Shown here: one piece after another, positions 25,121 through 35,212 of the stretch
Layout of the letters: the number at the start of each line of letters is the position of its first letter
How positions within the stretch are numbered: position 1 is the first letter of the stretch
Source of the DNA: Aquanectria penicillioides
Taxonomy: Eukaryota; Ascomycota; Sordariomycetes; Hypocreales; Nectriaceae
Direction of reading: 5' to 3'
Assembly: GCA_003415625.1 (NCBI GenBank)
Contig: PYIU01000004.1
Location: forward strand, 4,340,001 to 4,404,000
Length of the DNA stretch: 64,000 nt
Translations under genes and position numbers: made by a program
The notes under the pieces: model-generated
Seen by the model: only the letters and a program-made list of their open reading frames with translations
Told to the model about the DNA's origin: nothing
The model's database searches: none

Positions 25121-25153
25121 TATAATATAATCTTTTTAATTATAATTAAAGTA
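25121..25153 (-). pseudogene. Gag zinc-knuckle remnant of the outer element
   Basis: Minus-strand codons give a C-x2-C-x4-H-x4-C spacing in which each Cys or His codon has become Tyr by a single G-to-A or C-to-T change, with a Gln codon turned to TAA. Its place near the right LTR fixes the element's orientation. Confidence 0.6.
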
Positions 25154-26413
25154 TTTACTGCTTTTAGAATCTCTTTTATAGTTATTCTTTTTATTTAATT
25201 AAGTATTTATCTATATGCCTTTTTTATTACTAAAGTCTTTACTTTTCTTTTAGAAAGTCTATAAACTTTTAGCTTTATTAATAAGGTCTTTTTATATTTT
25301 ATAAATAGATTAATATTTTCCCTTTTACTTATAGTTATATTAAAGTGCATTTTACTTAAAAAAGACCTTTTTAATACTATTTATAAATTTTATCTTTTTT
25401 TAGTATTTAAAAAGCTTATTGCTAGCTTTAATAATACTATTTATAATATAGTAAAAGTTATTAATATAACTTTAAACCCTTTATAGTTTCTTTAAAGTTA
25501 AGGACTTTAATTTTTAATAGAGATTAATTAAGCTTTACTAAAACTTTATATTATTATACTTTTTTATTAATAGCTTAATAGCCTTTATATTAATCTTTAC
25601 TAAAAATAATAATAGCTTTAATTTCTATAAAACTATTATTTTTATAATAGCAATTAAATGCATTTCTTTTAAATATAAAATCTTAATCTCTTTATACTAT
25701 TTAATAATAATTATAGTATAGAAAAAATATCTCTTTTAAATAGCCTAATTCTTTAATCCTTTAAGTATATTATTTCCCTTTATCTTAAAGTTAAAACTAA
25801 TAAAATCCTTAATTTTAATTAATTATAAGCTTATAATCTTTTTCCTATTTAAAGTAAGCTCTATTAATATCTTTTTATTCCTTAAGAAATTAAATATTTT
25901 ATTTAAAGCTTTTAAAGGCTCCCTTAAGATATAAAAGAATTAGCTTTTTTAATACTTAAAGCTTTTATTTTTATTATCTTTTACTTTAGATTTTAATTTA
26001 TCTTTAAGCTATATTTTATATTTAATCTTTAATTTATTTTAATCTTTTAATTAAAATACTTCTATAGTTTTTATATTTATTATATTATCTTTATTATTTA
26101 TTGCATTATAATATTTAAATTTAATTAAGTTTTCTATAAATTCCTTTTAATAGGCTTTATTAATCTTTTAAAAAAAAGTAAAAAATCCTTAAGATTATTT
26201 TTTTTTTAATAGAATTTTCTTTATTATTAATCTATTTAATTGCTTTAATAATAAAGATTAGCTTTAAGGCTAGCTTTAAAGCTATTACTTAAATCTTAAG
26301 ACCTTAATTAATTAATATTATAAGCGCTAACTTTAAGGAATAAACTTTAAATTAATTTAAACCTTTTAAATAGCTATAATTTCTTTTTAAATTAAAGCTT
26401 TAGGCTTATAATC

Positions 26414-26672
26414 TATAAATAATATATAGGTATATATAAAGACAGTTATAATAGGCAATATATGCAATAGGTCGGTCTAAATCAATTGGGATTTATAAGG
26501 AACAGCTAGATAGTGGTTGCAGAATGCAGTTACCTATTTATAGTGTAGGGATTCCTTTGTGAGGATATATGGCCTTAAGACCTAGGCCCACAAGGCCCCC
26601 AAGGTCGGCTTGTGGCCGGCCGCTATATCTATAGCGACGACCACCTTCGCCCGGCCGCTATATCCGTCAACA
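26414..26672 (-). repeat. Right LTR of outer element (5' LTR in element orientation)
   Basis: Complete 259-bp LTR from TATAAATAAT (RIP form of TGTAAACAAT) to GTCAACA. Its inner part is strongly RIP-mutated, but the last ~120 bp facing the host DNA keep many G and C, including CCGGCCGC words. Confidence 0.9.
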
Positions 26673-26696
26673 GATGCCTATAAAGTGGTGGCTTAA
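26673..26696 (+). pseudogene. Detached native 3' end of the hydantoinase gene
   Basis: Begins with the GATGC duplication. Read in the gene's frame it gives Asp-Ala-Tyr-Lys-Val-Val-Ala and a TAA stop at 26694-26696, so only five codons after Ala (plus the stop) were separated from the gene. The sequence is not RIP-mutated. Confidence 0.7.
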
Positions 26697-27174
26697 AGAA
26701 CCTCATAGATAGCATTATTATGAAAGGGAGCTTCATGGTTCTTTACCTTTCTTATCTAGGTGTTTTGTACCCTCTTGCTGTGGTAGCTTGAGACAACCTC
26801 CCTACTCTACTCACCCAAACAATACGCCAAACTTCCAAGTTCTCACAAAGACCAGGTGATTCAGTATGAAAAAGAAAGCCATCAAATAAAATCAAAATAA
26901 TGACAGATAAAAGAAACCTCTTTCCATTTTCGAACTCTTTTTTATCATTTCTTTCATCTTGTTATTCCGAACCTTGGATCTATACCCTACCCTATAGCTC
27001 TCAAGGGTAACATGGGGAAGAGCGGGGAAGCCCCATCATCATATCAGGGATCACATGTATCCAACCATACGGAGCATTCGTGTTCCTTATCAGTCTCCAG
27101 CTACTAATCTTACATCATTGGCTTTATCGCCATCGACAGTCCGGATCTAGATAGCCCGGCCGCGACTTTGCGTT
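26697..27174. promoter_or_regulatory. Spacer and promoter of the TamA/Dal81-like regulator gene
   Basis: About 480 bp of normal base composition between the transposon block and the regulator's ATG. It presumably contains the old hydantoinase 3' UTR/terminator and the regulator promoter. No motif stands out. Confidence 0.4.
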
Positions 27175-29587
27175 GTGTCCAGTTCCCAGTTCCACCTAAC
27201 CGCCAGTCAAAAGCAACTCTGTCATATGGCTTCGTCCTCGCAGCCCATCGAAGCGTCACCTAGTGCCGGTCCAGCTTTCAGAGTACGATCGGAGTTCGGG
27301 GCCGCGAGGAAATGGCGCAGCCGCAAGAGTCGGCCGTGTGACGTATGTCGGAAGCGAAAGACGGCGTGCATTATCGAGACTGCGCCTCCTTGTGAGTACA
27401 TCCCCAGCTAGGTAGCTTCCTTTCTCGTTCAATCCAGCAAGGATCCTCTAGTTTAACCTTATCCTCAGGTCTCTTTTGCAAGTCTAGAAATCTCCTATGT
27501 GAATCCAGCTCTAGGTCGCCTCCGGTACGAAAGGGACGGAGGGCCCAGCCAGTTTCAGCTGTAAGGGCCGAAAACATTGAACTGAGCCATAGCATAAATA
27601 GCCGGCACTCTTCCATGGAAGAGGACTCCTCGGAACCCTTTTGTGACTTGATGGAAGCAAGTTCGAATATCTCACAGACGACACCACAGGGCAGCCATAG
27701 CTCATCTACGCCCTTTTGCCCCAACCCAGCTACAGTCCTCCCATCCCCATCATCAAATGCAAGTGACCATGAAAACGACACAATCCATATTCCAGAGTCT
27801 TGTTCGTCCCCACAAGCGTCGAAGCGCAAAACGAGCCACCGCTCTGGCGAGCAAAAGCTGGCATTTCAAGACGGCGAACAACGCACAGCTCACTCTATCG
27901 GCCTTGCCGGTGAGCAAGATACCAACCTTCTTGCTTCTTTGCGCTCCATTATTGTAAATGAGCGCAACGCAGTGGATGCCGGCGTCGTGCAGGTGTTTCC
28001 CGGCGACCCAGGCTGCGGCGAACCCCCGATTCATTTTAACATTGTTACCGATGGCCTCCCATTGCAAGATACCAACGCCATTCGAGAGGCGTCGGACACG
28101 ATTGAAGGCCTTGTGGGAGAACATGGCCTCCACTTGGTATCGCTCTATTTTAAAAACGTCCATCCTATGAACGGCCTCGTTTCCAAAGGGAGCTTTCTTC
28201 GTGCCTATTACAAAAACAAGTCATATGTTCCAGCGTCATTGCGTGGCGTTGTTTACGGCCTTGGCGCCATGTCACAAGATCGTGATGCCAGTTGTTCTGG
28301 ACTAATGTCAATAAACCTGTACTTGCTTTTTCAACAGGCACACAATGCACTTCTTGTGGAGAACCACTCCCCCAATCTATGGACACTGCAGGCTTCCTTG
28401 CTCTTTGTGCATGAGAGACCAGGCGACAACTTTACCATGGAGACGCCGAGGACGTGGATCATGTCGGCGCAAGCAGTTGCCAGCGCGCAAATGCTGGGTC
28501 TTCATCGTGATCCCAAGCTTTGGAACATTTCGTCTTGGGAGAAGCATGAACGACGGAAGCTGTGGTGGGCTACGTACATGAGCGACGTGTGGACTTCTGT
28601 GTGCCATGGGAACCCCCCTCACATCTCCAACGGGTCATTCACAACATCACCGCTGCAAATTGACGAGTTCCCGATAGACGAAAATGTTGAGAGTGACATC
28701 CAACACCTAGTGGACCGTGTAGGCGTGTCGTCTAGCGTCACATCCAACGCTCGGTTCATAGAATCTGTCAAGCTTAGTAGGATTCTGCGCGACCTTCTTG
28801 ATTCTTTCTAGTATGCTACACCCCGGTTCTGTGTTATTGAAGCCTAGTTGATTCTAAAGGTGTGATATCCAGTTCTGATCAAGCCTACAAGGCGACCATC
28901 GGAGACCCCTCAACTAGAGAAGAAAAGCTTTTCGAGATCGAAAAACAACTAGAAACCTGGATGCTTCTGCTTCCAAGCTGCGTGGGCAAGTTGTCTTCTA
29001 ATAGTGTGCAGGATTCTAGCATCAATGGTAAGAACTGTATTTGATCGAGTTATTATCGCCTATTGATGTGTCGTAGGCCCGTTGCATTTAGCTTATTTTG
29101 CCGTCAAAGCCCTCCTATTCCGCGCTCTCATGTGGCCAACCACTATGACTGCCAAAGCGGACCCAAAGTCAGCCCTTCGGAGATTCTTCGACAAGGCGTT
29201 GGGTGAATTTGGTGCGTTTTTTGACTTTGTTGAGAGTATAGACTCGAGATCATTAAAGTGCTTTTGGGGAGCTCGTATGTAAAACCATCTACTCCAAATT
29301 TCTTCCTTATAGGTGCTGAATCATATTTTCGTCTAGACGCTCGGTCTCAGCTGGTGTTGTGCGGTAACTTTCTAGTCTTTCTATTCCTTATGGCACCAAC
29401 ATCGGACCAAGTACAAGCGACGTTCCGTCTTCTCGAAAGCGTGCATTCATCACTAAAACGATCACGGGACTTGGCAGATAATGAGGACGCCATTGCCTTA
29501 CTGAGGCCAGCTCTACTACGAATGGACACACTTTTCACGCAAGCAGCACGGATTATGGATACTAGAACTGAACAGCCCGTTTATTAA
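27175..29587 (+). CDS. Zn2Cys6 transcription factor, TamA/Dal81-like
   Basis: Five exons (27175-27391, 27469-28810, 28873-29027, 29077-29274, 29313-29587) encode 728 residues with frame kept at each junction. The Zn2Cys6 cluster spans the first intron: 'PCDVCRKRKTAC', then a Cys, Leu-Phe-Cys and a sixth Cys, spacing C-x2-C-x6-C-x7-C-x2-C-x6-C. The middle homology region has 'LHLVSLYFKNVHPMNGLV', 'LWTLQASLLFVHERPGDNF' and 'KHERRKLWWATYMSDVWTS'. This layout resembles TamA/Dal81 co-regulators of nitrogen catabolism (from family knowledge). A position next to the original end of the hydantoinase gene makes a pathway-specific or nitrogen-linked regulator likely. The fourth intron is short (38 bp). 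Confidence 0.8.
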
Positions 29588-29811
29588 GTGCTATAATTGA
29601 CACTAAATGTTCTATATGAAGAACAGTAGCCTGCTTTGCAAGAGCTGTAGTAAAGGCTATAGACTTGGCCTGAATAGCGATACCTCACTGCCCGACTATC
29701 TCATTCTAATTCACTATTTAACTTTTTGAAATGGCGAAGATTATCGAAAACATCGTATCTTGTTCTTAGATAGGATTGTTCCGGATCGCCGTCATATTTT
29801 CGTTGGCTGCC

Positions 29812-30300
29812 TCAAATTTCTTTTCGATAGTATACGCGTTCGTATCCCAACTCTGTCCTCCTTTCCGTTTCGACAAAGCCCATCTTCGGATACAAAACAA
29901 GATTCTCATACATCTTGACATTCGTAAACAGAGTAAGGGCATTGTAACCGCGTGATTTTGCTAAGTCTTTGGCATGGTTCATAAGAACTTTGCCATAACC
30001 ACGACCTTGGGCTGTGGGGTCAACCACTAGATTATTGATCTTGATGGAATCTGTCGTTTTATCCTCGTGCAGAACGATTGACCCGACAACGGGCGTATCT
30101 TTTCCTGCCTTGAGTACGTAAATCTCATGAGTTTTCATCAGTTCCGCGTAGTCATCTTTCATTGGAGCTGGCTCCTTGCCGATGCGCTCAATGTACTTAG
30201 AATATGCTTCTCGCACCATCGATTGAATGATTGGTACATCCTCGATCACGGCCGGCGCAATGTGAGGGCCCGCGGTAGTTTCATTTGAGTTTGCAGACAT
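29812..30300 (-). CDS. GNAT family N-acetyltransferase
   Basis: Single exon, 162 residues. The acetyl-CoA-binding motif A is 'NNLVVDPTAQGRGYGKVLM' (Q-x-x-G-x-G/A type), followed by the helix 'HAKDLAKSRGYNALTLFTN' and motif B with 'YPKMGFVETERR'. It has the normal length for a small-molecule GNAT enzyme; acceptor unknown. Cytosolic, with no targeting signal. It converges with the TamA-like regulator gene (225 bp apart). The start at 30300 gives a complete N-terminal strand; no intron is needed. Confidence 0.88.
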   Translation of the reverse strand: MSANSNETTAGPHIAPAVIEDVPIIQSMVREAYSKYIERIGKEPAPMKDDYAELMKTHEIYVLKAGKDTPVVGSIVLHEDKTTDSIKINNLVVDPTAQGRGYGKVLMNHAKDLAKSRGYNALTLFTNVKMYENLVLYPKMGFVETERRTELGYERVYYRKEI

Positions 30301-31187
30301 TTTGGCAAATTAATTTAGATAGTGTATGTGTCGGAGTGATGGGAAAGGTGAGTTGAGAGAATTATGTCTTTTTAAACTCCTACCCTTGAATTGTGGAGTT
30401 GTCAGATTGAAAAGCTGTAGACACGTGAGTCAGTGCGATTTCGGACTAGCAGAGCGCGAGGATTGATAATCATACTACGGTGACTCTGACTCGGGCTTAT
30501 CATCCTTAATTTGAGCTAGGCGCATGGATCAACTCGTAATATCGGAGTGAATGAGTTGAAGAGCTAGTAGACTACGGTACTTTAAGGATGGACCTTCAGC
30601 ATTCTCTCATGCCATCGCCCCGTGACTCACTATTTTGATTAGATACCTGTATCATCTACTTTACTACCATTTCTCCAACAATTATCGTGGGGCCTTGGTT
30701 CCAATGTCCCAACACTCTAAAATAAGCTTAGCTGAGCTCAGTGGTGTCGTCAATATATTGGGCCGCCGTACGTGGGGTTTCTAGACATCGATATGTCGCC
30801 GGCTTTGTCCATCTGCTTTCACCAACTTCACTTTGCTCCATCATACAATATTGTTCCTTGAGATAGAATCAGTCAGTTTGATTGCGAGACAATTCCCTCA
30901 ATGTTATGCTGCGATATATGTCGTCCGAGGAGCAGGAGAAAGGGCCCCGAGCAGCGCGAGAGCCTGACGATGGGTGATGCTGTTGTCGTTGCGGTTTCTC
31001 CTGGTCAGCCACGCACTCCTGGTCTAACATTTCCTCCGGCCGCCAAAAAAAAGCTGACAATTTACTGTCGAGTCAAAAACAGAGCGATTTCCGAGGTCTT
31101 ACATAGAAAACCACCTGTTGAGAAGAATGCCTTCCCCCGATCAACTCGATACTTGAACCATGCTTCGCATCTACCTCTAACAGAATA
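30301..31187. other. Intergenic stretch
   Basis: Holds the acetyltransferase promoter; otherwise no gene seen. Short overlapping frames at 30869-31191 have no protein-like signature. Confidence 0.45.
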
Positions 31188-32120
31188 TTGATTGTCGACA
31201 TCCAGAAAAAAAATAAACCAAGCAGTCATGAAGCAGCAGAGGGTGATCGAGGTCATCGAAAGCCGGTCTATCAAGTCTTCTATCAGGGAAATCGAAAGGT
31301 TTTCCTTCTTGCTGATGCTGCTGTTGGTTTTGATCCGGTTCATTGTTCTCCACCATGGGCTACACTCCGCTGCGTTGTTGAGGTAACCATTGAGGTTTTA
31401 CATAAAATGCGCCACCTGTATAAGATAGAACTCTGCCGTGTACCCAACTACTTGCAGGTTCTATCTCCCCGCAATGATTTGAAGGGCTCGCTACTTGCTG
31501 GAATTGAAAAGGTTGCCTTTCTCCTTGTGCAATGCGGCATATATCATCAAATTTGCATGACGGCAGATCTGCAGTTTTCCCTCCCTGAGTATAACTTGCA
31601 GAGATTGAGATCATGCATCGTTCAAACATATTCCAAGTCTCAGATATCGCTTGGTTTAGCCGTTGACATATTCTTGGATGATGCCAAATTTTGGACTATA
31701 GGGCTCCATTCGGACACTTTACGCAAGATTCAAGTGAATCTTCAACAGGCTGCAGATGCTTCTGATAGATTGCAAATTATTTCGAGTGGACCCCATCTCA
31801 AACAACTACTAGGGGGGATTTCGCAGCAGATATTCCACCTATTCAATTTTCGCCGTTCGTCACGAATCCATTATTGGGAATTAAGTTCTGATCTTATCTA
31901 TATGATTCAGGATCAAGTTCAAATCTATTCCAACAATCCAATCAATAGTTCGGAGTGGTTGTCAGAGATACCATATAGGAAACATCACATTTGGGTCAGC
32001 CAAGCTCAAACGCCCGGCTCGTGTAAGTGGCTATTGAACCACTAACAATTTTGTACATGGATGAATATTAAATCATTAGCAATTATCTGGCTTAAAGGAG
32101 ATGGTAAGTACTCTCTCGAA
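31188..32120 (+). pseudogene. N-terminal fragment of an NLR (NACHT-type) protein
   Basis: An open frame from 31188 to 32045 has no ATG near its start (first in-frame Met at about 31408). It contains 'GFDPVHCSPPWATLRCVVEV' and a helical 'LLAGIEKVAFLLVQCGIYHQ' block typical of the domain that precedes NACHT in fungal NLRs, and ends with 'GSCKWLLNH', the segment just before the Walker A loop. After a frame break, 'IIWLKGDGK' near 32080-32105 looks like the start of a decayed P-loop; nothing of the NACHT core or repeats follows. So it seems a broken or truncated NLR, not a working gene. A small in-frame protein cannot be excluded. Confidence 0.5.
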
Positions 32121-32678
32121 TTTTGGATTTGGCGATGCTAAGTTCTCAAGTTGGTACTGGAAAAACTCACCTCACCTCGAGGGTGATCGACTATGCTATG
32201 TTTGTGACGACCTGGCTGAAGTGATGACCATCTGGCTCTGGTAAGTGGTACTTGCACTTGAGTTGATGAATATCAGACGCTATTTGAGTGTTCCATAAAT
32301 CTTCATTCGTCTTCATTATCGTCACAGCAAGGAGAACAGGCCAAGTTGTGTTTATAAATGTCCATAATAACTGAAAAAGGTCTTATAATATCACGTGCCA
32401 CATATTACAACCCCACCTTTAGCGGCGACCGGAACTGGCGGCATCCCCGACAGACCCAGACAGGACAAGCCAGGACCAGGACCAGGACCAGGACCGGCTT
32501 TATTGTTGCTCACTGGGACTCCGTTCCTCTGTATTTAGAGCCTGTTGTGGCCCCATTTTTTGCCATTCGTTTTAAACATGGAGATTTGCCTTGTCTCGTC
32601 ACCGCAATTCGATTCTCATCCGCCCAAAACACTCGCCTCGGCCACCCGTGCCATTACCGGAATCAACTCCGGCCTGCA
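32121..32678. promoter_or_regulatory. Promoter region of the second Zn2Cys6 regulator, with a hexamer repeat
   Basis: About 560 bp upstream of the regulator start. It includes a short tandem array of CAGGAC hexamers at 32471-32494. No gene seen. Confidence 0.45.
32471..32494. repeat. Hexamer microsatellite (CAGGAC)n
   Basis: Four perfect tandem CAGGAC copies, with one more imperfect copy just to the left (from 32461). Located ~190 bp upstream of the regulator ATG. Confidence 0.8.
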
Positions 32679-35212
32679 ATGGCCCCGGAACACACGCGCC
32701 AGCGACGTCGTAAGATAACGCTCGCCTGTGAGCCTTGCAGGCATCGCAAAGCGCGATGTGATGGAGGGAAACCCATTTGCTCGACATGTGAACGACGCTC
32801 GCTTAGCCTCGAGCAATGCATTTACAAGACGTCCAACGCTCAGACAGCGTGTACTGATGAGTAGGTTTTGACCACCATTTTCACTCGTGATGCTCTGCTC
32901 ATCCATTGCTATAGCTATACAAGATCTTTACATGAGCGCATTCGTCAACTTGAGCAAGCTTGCATCTCTCAGCAAAAGGAAGCGCCTTCTCCAGCCATCA
33001 GCGCACACGCCCCAACGCAGACACAAAATGTTGCGGAGCGACATCCTCCGAGCAGCCCAAACGCCAGCTCACGCTCACCCATGAATTTGGGATCGGACAT
33101 TGCCCAAGATCAAAGCAAGACGCCTTCGTCATCTTCACATACCCAAGTCGATGATCCACCAAGCTTAGGGGGGTCACTGCTATGGGTACCATCGTATCCG
33201 AGGATATTTTGAATGGCTTCAGACGATCACAGGATTTCTATGGCGGATCCTCGGCCGTCTCTTTTCTGAAGGAAGCATACGGCCCCATTGGCACTCAACC
33301 CCCACGTCAACCATCTCTGGCGAGGGATCACCAAGCAAAGGACGCATTTTCCGAGTTTTCAAATTTACACAATTTCCCACTCCCTCCGCGTGCTCTTGCG
33401 GACCACCTCATACAGAAATATTTCGAGAGAGTTTATTATCTCTACCCATTCTTTGACAAGGAGTCTTTTGACAGTGCCTACAAGAGCTTATGGCAACCAG
33501 GCGGCGAAACTGATAATGACCCCAAGCAATATCAGGGCCTCGGCTTGGGCAGTTTCCCTGGTGGTGACGCCAGCTCCATTGTCTTTCATTGTGCCCTCAA
33601 TGCCATTTTCACTCTGGCTTGTGCCTTTTCAGACCTCGCCCCATCTGAGAAATTGGCTGCAATTGAAGTATTCTTCAACCGGGCCAAATCCCACGTGGGG
33701 ATAGACCTCTTGGACATGAACAACATTGGAGTCGTACAGGCGCTTTTACTTGTTGCGCTCGCTCTCCAAGGCACGCCTTTCCCGAATCGATGCTGGAATG
33801 CCGTCGGCGTTGCGTGCCGCGTAGCCCAGGGGCTGGGTTTACATGCAGATGCGAACCGTCAACACGAAGAAACACGCGAAGCCGAGGTTCGACGGCGTAC
33901 TTGGTATGGATGCGTAATCATGGATATGTAAGTCATGAAATGTTTTGGATCAAGAGCAGCTGTCTAACCAAAGCTATGGTCAAGGCTTGTCAGCATGACC
34001 TTCGGTCGGCCGAACATGACGACCAACCTCCCCGTTTTGCCCCCTACAGGGAATGGTGACGACGTGCCCTCGTTTTGTCTCGAGCCTGCAAAACTAAGAC
34101 TTCAGTTCAATATCGAAAGCGTCAGACTAGGTCGGATTTTGGAAAGAATACTCTCTAAGATTTACCAGCCCTGGTTGAATAGAAACACCACCGGCGAAGG
34201 ATCATCAACACTGGGATCAGACGCTCATCATAGCCTGGATAGTATTGTTGAGCTTCATACGCAGCTCAATGAGTTTGAAAAGTCCTTGCCATCATATCTA
34301 TCATGGAAATCACCAGGATCATTCAACGCGTTCTGCCAGAAAGACCGACTCATTCTTGAGGCACAACAGAACGTGCTCCATGCTAGGTCCGCAGATCGAT
34401 GCATTCCTGACGCAATCTTCTAACGAACGTCTCAGATTCCTGTATCTACAACTTATGCTTCATCGACCAATCTTGACGCACATGTTGACCACAGATGCAC
34501 CCGACGACGCGGCGCCAAGCTCGACTCGGTCGAACAGCCTAACGAATGGATTAATGTCGTCGTTCTCGCTAGAATGCGCGAAATCTTGCATCGAAGCCGC
34601 CGTGAAACTCATCGAGTTGATATATGTTACCCACCAGACCGAGGCGTCCGACATGTGGTGGTGGAACGGACTTTGTAAGTCATCTGAGGTGTCGCGTCGA
34701 TGATCCTGAATCGATCATGAGGCTAATTCGGAAAGATGCATGCACTGCTGGTCTTGTCCTCATCTTTGCACGCTCGTGCAGTTCGTTGTGGGATTTCCTA
34801 GCCGAGTCGGAAGTTTCCAAGTCATGGGAGCATTGCCAAACAATTCTCAAAAATTTAGAATCGTTTAGTGCATCGAGCGGCAAGTCGATAAACCTACTAT
34901 TCAAGGTCAAGGACATCGTCCTCGCCAAGCAAGCTGGTAGTAATCACATCCAATACTCTTGAAATATTACAATATGAAGACTAATGGCAATCCTGAAATC
35001 TAGCAAGAAAACGAGCGTCCAACGGGGCGACAGTCCTCGACGTCGAAAACCCCGAAGTTCCGATGGATGACCAGCCTTTGCCTCGGGCAACAGTTGAACA
35101 TGACTTACTCTTTGGCTTTGATGTTCAAAATACCGACCAGATGGACACCATTGGGTCATTTTTCACCTCTTGGGATCAGACCTTGGAGTTGATGCCTTCG
35201 GACTTTTATTGA
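32679..35212 (+). CDS. Zn2Cys6 transcription factor with fungal-specific regulatory domain (one frame break)
   Basis: Six exons (32679-32860, 32915-33927, 33985-34386, 34436-34674, 34736-34936, 35004-35212). The Zn2Cys6 cluster is near residue 15 ('ITLACEPCRHRKARC' then C-x2-C and a last Cys), followed by a dimerisation helix ('SLHERIRQLEQACISQQKE'). The Fungal_trans domain has 'FERVYYLYPFFDKESFDSAY', 'GLGLHADANRQHEETREAEV' and 'MLVSMTFGRPNMT'. Total coding length is one base short of a multiple of three: the frame must change at or near the G6 run at 33168-33173, and a seventh G restores a 748-residue protein. This may be an assembly undercall or a true mutation. It lies directly upstream of a PDR transporter gene in the same orientation, so it may control that gene. 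Confidence 0.78.

Larger units (their letters stand above)
15632..26672 (-). mobile_element. Outer Ty1/Copia LTR retrotransposon, RIP-degraded, interrupted by a second element
   Basis: Bounded by 259-bp LTRs: the right LTR at 26414-26672, and a left LTR split into 15632-15701 and 21242-21430 by the inner insertion (70 + 189 = 259 bp, an exact match in length). LTR ends are TG...CA and the flanks carry GATGC duplications. Own length without the insertion is about 5.5 kb. Reading the minus strand despite RIP, a gag zinc knuckle (C-x2-C-x4-H-x4-C with Cys and His turned to Tyr) is at about 25121-25153 and the reverse transcriptase YVDD box (now YINN) at about 22612-22650. The order gag then polymerase from right to left and the RT context are Copia-like. 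The element is full of stops and surely non-coding. Confidence 0.9.

Noticed and set aside
15930..26480. AT-rich block as a centromere, mitochondrial insertion or replication origin
   Set aside because: LTR pairs, target duplications and residual Copia RT and zinc-knuckle motifs explain the whole block; AT-richness comes from C-to-T/G-to-A changes.
33160..33185. An intron in place of the frame break in the second regulator
   Set aside because: No GT donor/AG acceptor pair of usable length restores the frame; adding one G to the G6 run does.
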